Source of the DNA: Kiritimatiellia bacterium
GTDB taxonomy: Bacteria > Verrucomicrobiota > Kiritimatiellia > RFP12 > UBA1067
Direction: 5' to 3'
DNA: 9,139 bases
NCBI GenBank assembly: GCA_017459225.1
Contig: JAFUDL010000044.1
Location: 1-9,139 of the forward strand
A model generated the notes under the pieces. The model was not told where the DNA came from. It ran no database searches and worked only from the letters and a program-made list of their open reading frames with translations. Below, piece by piece: positions 5,083-9,139 of this stretch. Each line of letters opens with the position of its first letter. Positions within the stretch are counted from its first letter, which is position 1. A program made the translations under genes and the position numbers.

Positions 5083-7104
5083 TTAATACGACCTTTCGTT
5101 TTTCTGCTCCAAGTAGTTTTCAAGAGCCTTGTGCAGCACCTTGTACCCGCCGGGCGTAGGATAGTCGCCAGTGAAGTACCAATCGCCGATTTCGTGGTTC
5201 GTGACTCGTGGTTCGTGGCTCGTGGTTTGTGCTGTCAGGCATTTTCTCAGGTTTTCTACTGTCTGGTAAACAACCTTCACTTCGGCCTTCATGCCGGGCG
5301 GGGTGAGAAGACGGGCGATCTCGGCGCAGTGCTGCTCTTCGGTGAAGCGCGCGTAGAGGGGAGCGAGCGGATTTGACGGGTGATTGCTTTCGCTTCTGGG
5401 AGTTTTGGAGGCTTGGAGTTTTAGAGATGCATTTGAATTCTCTCCTGAACTCCCAAACTCAGAATCTCCAAGCAGCGAAAGCAATTTTGCCTGTCCGCCA
5501 ATAAGATTCACAAGGGCGCGGAAGGCGACGAGTTCACCGAGGGTGGACATGTCGATCCCGTAGCAGTCTGGGTAGCGAATCGGAGGTGCCGATGATGCTA
5601 TGACAATGCGCTTCGGACCCAGCCGGTCGAGCATTGGAAGGATGGCGTTCTTCATCGTGTTGCCGCGAACGATGGAATCGTCAAGGACGACAAGCGTATC
5701 GAGGCCGGGGTGCACGAGTCCGTAGGTGACGTCGTAGACGTGCTTGTAGAATTCGCGGCGCGCGGCTGCGTCGGCGATGAAAGTGCGGAACTTTGCGTCC
5801 TTCACCGCCACCTCTCCAAAGCGCGGAAAGGCTTTGAGGACTTCAGACTTCGGACTTCGGACATCAGTTGCAGAAGTCTGAGGTCTGAAGTCAGAAGTCC
5901 TGTCTCCGATGTGAAGGAAAGCATTTTTAATCAGCTCTTCCAGTAACCCGTGGAAGGCGATGCGGGCGGAGTTGGGAATGTAGCTGAAGAAGATGTCTTC
6001 GAGCGGCGCGTTTGCCGCCTCCAGAATCTGCGGCACAAGCGCAGCGCCGAGGGCCTTGCGCTCGCGGTGGATCGCGGCGTCGTTCGCGCGCGAGAAGTAT
6101 ATCCGCTCGAAGGAACAGGGGCGAGGCGGGGCTTTGATGGTCGAACCGAGTTCGGCCATTTGGACTTCGCCGGTAGGCGAAATGACGAGCGCCTGGCCGG
6201 GCGGAAGTTCCTTCACGGCTTCCGGCGGCACGTCGAAGGCGGCCTGTATGGCGGGGCGTTCGCTGGCAACGGCAACCACGTCGTCGCTGATAAAGTAGAA
6301 GCCGGGACGTATGCCGTGCGGGTCGCGCGTGGCGAACGCCCATCCGTCGCCGGTCATTCCGCACAGCGTCCATGCTCCGTCCGCATTGGCAAGAGCCTTA
6401 GAAAGCGCAGTGGCGATTGGAAGATTTCTGCCTTCCGACATCGGCCTTCCGACATCGGAACAGCACCGAAGTCCGAAGTCTGAAGTCTGAAGTCCTTCCT
6501 CCCTCAGCTCATGAGCAATCAGCTCGCAGATGAGGTAGCCGTCTGCCTTGCTGGTGGGGAAGGAACCGTGCCGGCTGTAGTCTTCGAAGAGTTCGTGTGC
6601 GTTCGTGAGATTGAAGTTGCCAGCGAGAAGAAGCGTATGTTCGAGCTCGCTCGCCTCGTGGACGAACGGATGGCAAAACGCCACCTCGTTCTTGCCGAAG
6701 GTGGCGTAGCGCAGATGTCCAAGGAAGATTTTCTCACACAGAGGCACGGAGGCACAGTGTTTCTTGATGGGATTTTGAGGTTCTGGAGACTCTTTAAATC
6801 TTGCCAGATCATCATCTCTCTGTGTCTCTGAGCCTCTGTGCGATGAGATGTGCGGGCGTTTTGCGATCGAGCCTAGCACGTCTACGAGCGGCGTTGAAGA
6901 TGCGGATTTGGCAATCCAGTATGGCTCTTCGCCAGGCTCGGGATTGGCGGTGAGGATTGCCGCACCAGCGCCGTCCTGCCCACGGTTGTGCTGTTTCTCC
7001 ATAAGAAGCGAAAGCTTCGTTCCCCCGAAGTCGGCAGCGGACGATGGTGGCCTCCTCAAGACCACCATCGCCACTGCGCATTCGTGTTTTACTTCATCCG
7101 ACAT
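5083..7104 (-). CDS. purF: Amidophosphoribosyltransferase (PurF, Bacteroidetes-like form) with five in-frame repeat insertions
   Basis: PurF catalyses the first committed step of purine synthesis: PRPP plus glutamine to 5-phosphoribosylamine. The N-terminal Ntn glutaminase has nucleophile Cys9 in KHECAVAM, HNRGQDGAG (39-47), GHLRYATFG (129-137) and GNFNLTN (162-168). The C-terminal phosphoribosyltransferase half has CSFERIYFSRAND (330-342) and the PRPP loop LVVLDDSIVRGNT (471-483), then SSAP-IRYPDCYGIDM. A conserved tail (GDWYFTGDYPTPGG) recalls the longer PurF of Bacteroidetes. An 8-residue leader before Cys9 would need removal to free the cysteine. I chose the ATG at 7104; the in-frame TTG at 7113 would add three residues. 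Neither has a good Shine-Dalgarno, and a tandem repeat fills the leader. Of 673 residues, about 130 come from five repeat elements (about 86-124, 204-225, 402-423, 540-574 and 625-638), none touching a catalytic motif. Some occupy native linkers of this family, so net added length is smaller. Confidence 0.94.
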   Translation of the reverse strand: MSDEVKHECAVAMVVLRRPPSSAADFGGTKLSLLMEKQHNRGQDGAGAAILTANPEPGEEPYWIAKSASSTPLVDVLGSIAKRPHISSHRGSETQRDDDLARFKESPEPQNPIKKHCASVPLCEKIFLGHLRYATFGKNEVAFCHPFVHEASELEHTLLLAGNFNLTNAHELFEDYSRHGSFPTSKADGYLICELIAHELREEGLQTSDFGLRCCSDVGRPMSEGRNLPIATALSKALANADGAWTLCGMTGDGWAFATRDPHGIRPGFYFISDDVVAVASERPAIQAAFDVPPEAVKELPPGQALVISPTGEVQMAELGSTIKAPPRPCSFERIYFSRANDAAIHRERKALGAALVPQILEAANAPLEDIFFSYIPNSARIAFHGLLEELIKNAFLHIGDRTSDFRPQTSATDVRSPKSEVLKAFPRFGEVAVKDAKFRTFIADAAARREFYKHVYDVTYGLVHPGLDTLVVLDDSIVRGNTMKNAILPMLDRLGPKRIVIASSAPPIRYPDCYGIDMSTLGELVAFRALVNLIGGQAKLLSLLGDSEFGSSGENSNASLKLQASKTPRSESNHPSNPLAPLYARFTEEQHCAEIARLLTPPGMKAEVKVVYQTVENLRKCLTAQTTSHEPRVTNHEIGDWYFTGDYPTPGGYKVLHKALENYLEQKNERSY
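5191..5231. repeat. 7 bp tandem repeat inside purF (CGTGGTT family)
   Basis: Nearly six degenerate 7-mers follow each other on the plus strand: TTCGTGG, TTCGTGA, CTCGTGG, TTCGTGG, CTCGTGG, TTTGTG. In frame they give QTTSHEPRVTNHE, between NLRKC and the conserved GDWYFTG. Only one arm is seen, so it could be half of an inverted element. Confidence 0.75.
5383..5485. repeat. Inverted-repeat element inside purF with 12 bp perfect ends
   Basis: ATTGCTTTCGCT (5383-5394) and its exact reverse complement (5474-5485) bound a 103 bp element. The left interior is a series of 8-mers (TGGGAGTT, TTGGAGGC, TTGGAGTT, TTAGAGAT) and the right interior is CTCCTGAA, CTCCCAAA, CTCAGAAT, CTCCAAGC. It encodes about residues 540-574, a Ser-rich linker after the phosphoribosyltransferase core. 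Related long PurF proteins have a variable linker there. Confidence 0.8.
5838..5900. repeat. Inverted-repeat element inside purF (CTTCAGA family, copy 1)
   Basis: This 63 bp element begins GGACTTCAGACTTCGG. Its two 30 bp ends are inverted copies matching at 24 positions. The arms consist of 7-mers (CTTCAGA, CTTCGGA, CTTCGGA). It is read in frame as RTSDFRPQTSATDVRSPKSE, about residues 402-423. A relative lies at 6431-6495. Confidence 0.8.
6431..6495. repeat. Repeat element inside purF (CTTCAGA/CTTCGGA family, copy 2)
   Basis: The left side is a perfect tandem duplication of CCTTCCGACATCGG (6431-6444 and 6445-6458). The right side is a 7-mer series CCGAAGT, CCGAAGT, CTGAAGT, CTGAAGT. The right arm closely matches the arms of the element at 5838-5900; the left arm is a more diverged inverted partner. 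It encodes about residues 204-225 (GLQTSDFGLRCCSDVGRPMS) before NLPIATALSKAL. Confidence 0.75.
6732..6848. repeat. Inverted-repeat element inside purF (CACAGAG family, copy 3) with a long centre
   Basis: The left arm starts TCTCACACAGAGGCACGG (6732) and the right arm ends at 6848; about 19 of 24 core positions match when inverted. The right arm shows 8 bp spacing (TCTCTCTG, TGTCTCTG, AGCCTCTG). About 55 bp of unrelated sequence lie between the arms, unlike the 9 bp loop of the pyrG copy. It encodes residues about 86-124, with SETQRDD on one arm and HCASVPLCE on the other, just before GHLRYATFG. Confidence 0.8.
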
Positions 7105-7110
7105 GGTATT

Positions 7111-7184
7111 CAACCATCAAACCATCAACCTACCAAACCACCTAACTACCTAACTACCTAACCACTAAACCACCTAACCACTAA
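7111..7184. repeat. 8 bp tandem repeat filling the glnA-purF gap (AACCA family)
   Basis: About nine degenerate 8-mers run through the gap (AACCATCA, AACCATCA, ACCTACCA, AACCACCT, AACTACCT, AACTACCT, AACCACTA, AACCACCT, AACCACTA). The repeat covers the glnA TAG stop and ends about 6 bp before the purF ATG, so it forms the whole purF leader in place of a recognisable Shine-Dalgarno. The same unit, inverted relative to this copy, appears in the carA element at 4035-4124. Confidence 0.85.
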
Positions 7185-9139
7185 TACAGAAACAGCATGT
7201 CCCGGTATTTCGGAAGAGGCCAGCGAGCGGCGGAGACGCGTTTCTCCAGCGAATCGACAGTCGTCCTGAGCGACTGCATCGAGGAGAGTATCTTTTCATT
7301 GGCGGTTTTCGAAGACGGTGCCCCGGCGAGCGCCTCCTCCAGCTTCCCGATGCCGGCCTTGAGCGAGTCGAGTCCTGTGCCGAGTTCGACGAGGCTCTCG
7401 CGCAATGCGGTTGTGCCGCAGGCCACGTCGATGTTCTCCGCCTTCGCGAGCGCCTTGGCCGTTTCAAGGTATTCGGCCTTGACCGCGGGGAAGATCATCT
7501 CAGAGGCGATGTCCCGCGCGCACGCGCCCTCGATGCGTACCTTCTTCGCGTATTCCTCGAGGAAGATCTCGTGCCGGCTTTCAAGTTCGCGCGCCGTCAT
7601 AACGCCGTATTTCGTGAAGAGCGCGGCGTTCTCCTTCTTCGCGAGCGCGGCGAGGGCGGAAGGCGTGTCGGGCGCGTTGGGAAGCCCGCGCTTCGCCGCC
7701 TCCTCCGGCCATTCGGCCTCGTAGCCGTTGCCGTTGAACACGACGCGCTTGTGCGCCTTGAGCGAGGCCTGGAGGATCTTCTGCAGGGCGTTGTGGAAGG
7801 CGGGAGTGTGTTCGCCGGGCTTGGCCTTGCCTGCCACCTTGGCCTTCTCCAGCTCGTCGGCGATGCGGTCCACTGCCTCCGCGACGATGGTGTTGAGAAC
7901 CGTCATCGGACCCGAACAGCATACGCTCGAACCAGGTGCGCGGAACTCGAACTTGTTGCCCGTGAACGCGAAGGGCGAGGTGCGGTTGCGGTCAGTGGCG
8001 TCCTTCGGGATAACGGGCAGCGTGTCAACGCCGATCTTCATCGCGCTGCCGCTCTTGGACTTCGCGCCACCGCCGTTCTCGAGCCTGTCGAGGACTTCTG
8101 CGAGCTGGTCGCCTACGTAGATGGAGATCACTGCGGGCGGCGCCTCGTTTGCGCCGAGGCGGTGGTCGTTGCCAGCACCCGCCACGGAGGCGCGCAGAAG
8201 GTCGGCGTGCTTGTCCACGGCCTCGATGATGGCGGTGAGCATCGTGAGGAACACGGCATTCTCGTCTGGGTTCGTGCCGGGATCGAGCAGATTCTTTCCG
8301 CCGTATGCGACGGACCAGTTGTTGTGCTTGCCGGAGCCGTTCACGCCGGCGTACGGCTTCTCGTGCAGGAGGCACTTGAGGCCGTACCTGTCGGCCACGT
8401 TGCGAAGGGTGTCCATCACGAGCATGTTGTGGTCGCTGGCGAGGTTCAACTCCTCGAACTGCGGGGCAAGCTCGAACTGCGCGGGGGCGACTTCGTTGTG
8501 GCGGGTCTTGGCAGGTATGCCGAGCTTCCAGAGCTCGCGCTCCACGTCGTTCATGAAGGAGAGAATGCGGTCGGGGATAGTGCCGAAGTAGTGGTCTTCA
8601 AGCTGCTGTCCCTTGGCGGACGGCGCGCCGAAGAGCGTGCGGCCGGTGAGCACGAGGTCGGGGCGCTTCTTCCAGTACTCCTTGTCGACGAGGAAGTACT
8701 CCTGCTCCGCGCCGAGCGTGCAGCCCGTGTGCGCATCGCCGCGTCCGAAGAGCTTCATCAGCCGCTTGAGCGACTTGTCGAGCGCCTGCATGTAGCGGAG
8801 AAGGGGCGTCTTCTTGTCGAGCGACTCACCGGTGTACGCGCAGAACGCAGTGGGGATGCAGAGCGTCGCGCCGTTTGCGTGTCGCTTGATGAACGCGGGA
8901 GAAGTCGGATCCCACGCCGTGTAGCCGCGCGCCTCGAAGGTGGAGCGGATGCCGCCGGACGGAAACGAGCTCGCGTCAGGCTCGCCCACGATGAGGTTCT
9001 TGCCGGAGAAGAACATGATCGGCTCGCCGTCCTTAAGCTCGAGGAACGAGTCGTGTTTCTCGGCGGTGGAGCCGGTCATCGGAAGGAACCAGTGCGTGTA
9101 GTGCGTGGCGCCGCGGTCCATCGCCCAGTGGCGGATGCC
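7181..9139 (-). CDS. glnA: Glutamine synthetase type III, N-terminus off the window
   Basis: This enzyme joins ammonia and glutamate to glutamine using ATP and is the hexameric/dodecameric GSIII (GlnN-like) form. The frame stays open to the right edge (653 codons) and reads IRHWAM before GATHYTHWF, so the Met at 9121 is internal and roughly 60-90 residues are missing. Counted from that Met: GATHYTHWF-P-TG-TAEKHDSF (4-26), FEARGYTAWDP-SPAF (62-77), GAEQEYFLVD (137-146), a long GSIII-specific middle with KTRHNEVAPAQFELAP (205-220), the ATP/substrate motif NGSGKHNNWS (261-270), and late FRAPGSS, plus a helical C-terminal region ending WPLPKYRDMLFLY. It is far longer than GSI, as expected for GSIII. 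It is the first visible gene of the putative operon; the promoter is outside. It carries no repeat insertion, but the downstream repeat overlaps its stop codon. The symbol glnN is also used for this type. Confidence 0.95.
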   Translation of the reverse strand, partial: GIRHWAMDRGATHYTHWFLPMTGSTAEKHDSFLELKDGEPIMFFSGKNLIVGEPDASSFPSGGIRSTFEARGYTAWDPTSPAFIKRHANGATLCIPTAFCAYTGESLDKKTPLLRYMQALDKSLKRLMKLFGRGDAHTGCTLGAEQEYFLVDKEYWKKRPDLVLTGRTLFGAPSAKGQQLEDHYFGTIPDRILSFMNDVERELWKLGIPAKTRHNEVAPAQFELAPQFEELNLASDHNMLVMDTLRNVADRYGLKCLLHEKPYAGVNGSGKHNNWSVAYGGKNLLDPGTNPDENAVFLTMLTAIIEAVDKHADLLRASVAGAGNDHRLGANEAPPAVISIYVGDQLAEVLDRLENGGGAKSKSGSAMKIGVDTLPVIPKDATDRNRTSPFAFTGNKFEFRAPGSSVCCSGPMTVLNTIVAEAVDRIADELEKAKVAGKAKPGEHTPAFHNALQKILQASLKAHKRVVFNGNGYEAEWPEEAAKRGLPNAPDTPSALAALAKKENAALFTKYGVMTARELESRHEIFLEEYAKKVRIEGACARDIASEMIFPAVKAEYLETAKALAKAENIDVACGTTALRESLVELGTGLDSLKAGIGKLEEALAGAPSSKTANEKILSSMQSLRTTVDSLEKRVSAARWPLPKYRDMLFLY

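Noticed and set aside
2148..6848. Inteins, introns or pseudogenes as the explanation for the long PurF, CarA and PyrG
   Set aside because: Insertions are only 13-39 codons, lack splicing or homing motifs, keep the frame, and leave every catalytic motif intact.
2148..7184. CRISPR array
   Set aside because: Repeats are degenerate 7-9 bp units or unrelated palindromes, without identical repeats of 23 bp or more separated by unique spacers, and they lie in coding sequence.
9119..9121. Start codon of glutamine synthetase at 9121
   Set aside because: The frame is open to the edge, and the upstream residues IRHWA continue the conserved GSIII sequence before GATHYTHWF, so this Met is internal.

Overview
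The window shows five protein genes, all on the minus strand: right to left, a type III glutamine synthetase (5' end off the right edge), PurF, CarA and PyrG, then a separately promoted secreted GLUG-repeat protein that runs off the left edge. No RNA genes, CRISPR array, integrase or transposase were seen. The DNA is GC-rich. The GSIII enzyme and the Bacteroidetes-like PurF (short N-terminal extension before the Ntn cysteine, about 630 aa core) suggest an uncultured bacterium of the FCB or PVC groups. A Verrucomicrobiota, Kiritimatiellota or Lentisphaerota relative is my guess, from general impression only.

Region by region: 1-1734 encodes a secreted beta-helix-type surface protein behind a near-consensus sigma70-like promoter (1754-1783). 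1865-3607 is CTP synthase, 3662-5017 the carbamoyl-phosphate synthase small subunit, 5083-7104 amidophosphoribosyltransferase and 7181-9139 glutamine synthetase III. The last four are 54-76 bp apart and probably form one operon. Glutamine synthetase makes glutamine, and the other three hydrolyse it for purine, pyrimidine/arginine and CTP synthesis. carB is not next to carA.

The most unusual content is a dense set of about thirteen short repeat elements between 2148 and 7184. Most are imperfect inverted repeats, and many have arms built from degenerate 7-9 bp tandem units. At least nine sequence families are present. Nine elements lie inside the purF, carA and pyrG reading frames without breaking them, adding low-complexity peptides in loops and linkers. 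One spans the carA stop and pyrG leader, one fills the glnA-purF gap, and one weak copy sits between purF and carA. Removing the inserted residues brings PyrG and CarA back to about normal family length while all catalytic motifs stay intact. The visible glnA sequence and the GLUG gene carry none. The pattern resembles the coding-sequence-invading palindromic elements known from Rickettsia, but here with many families packed into one metabolic operon.
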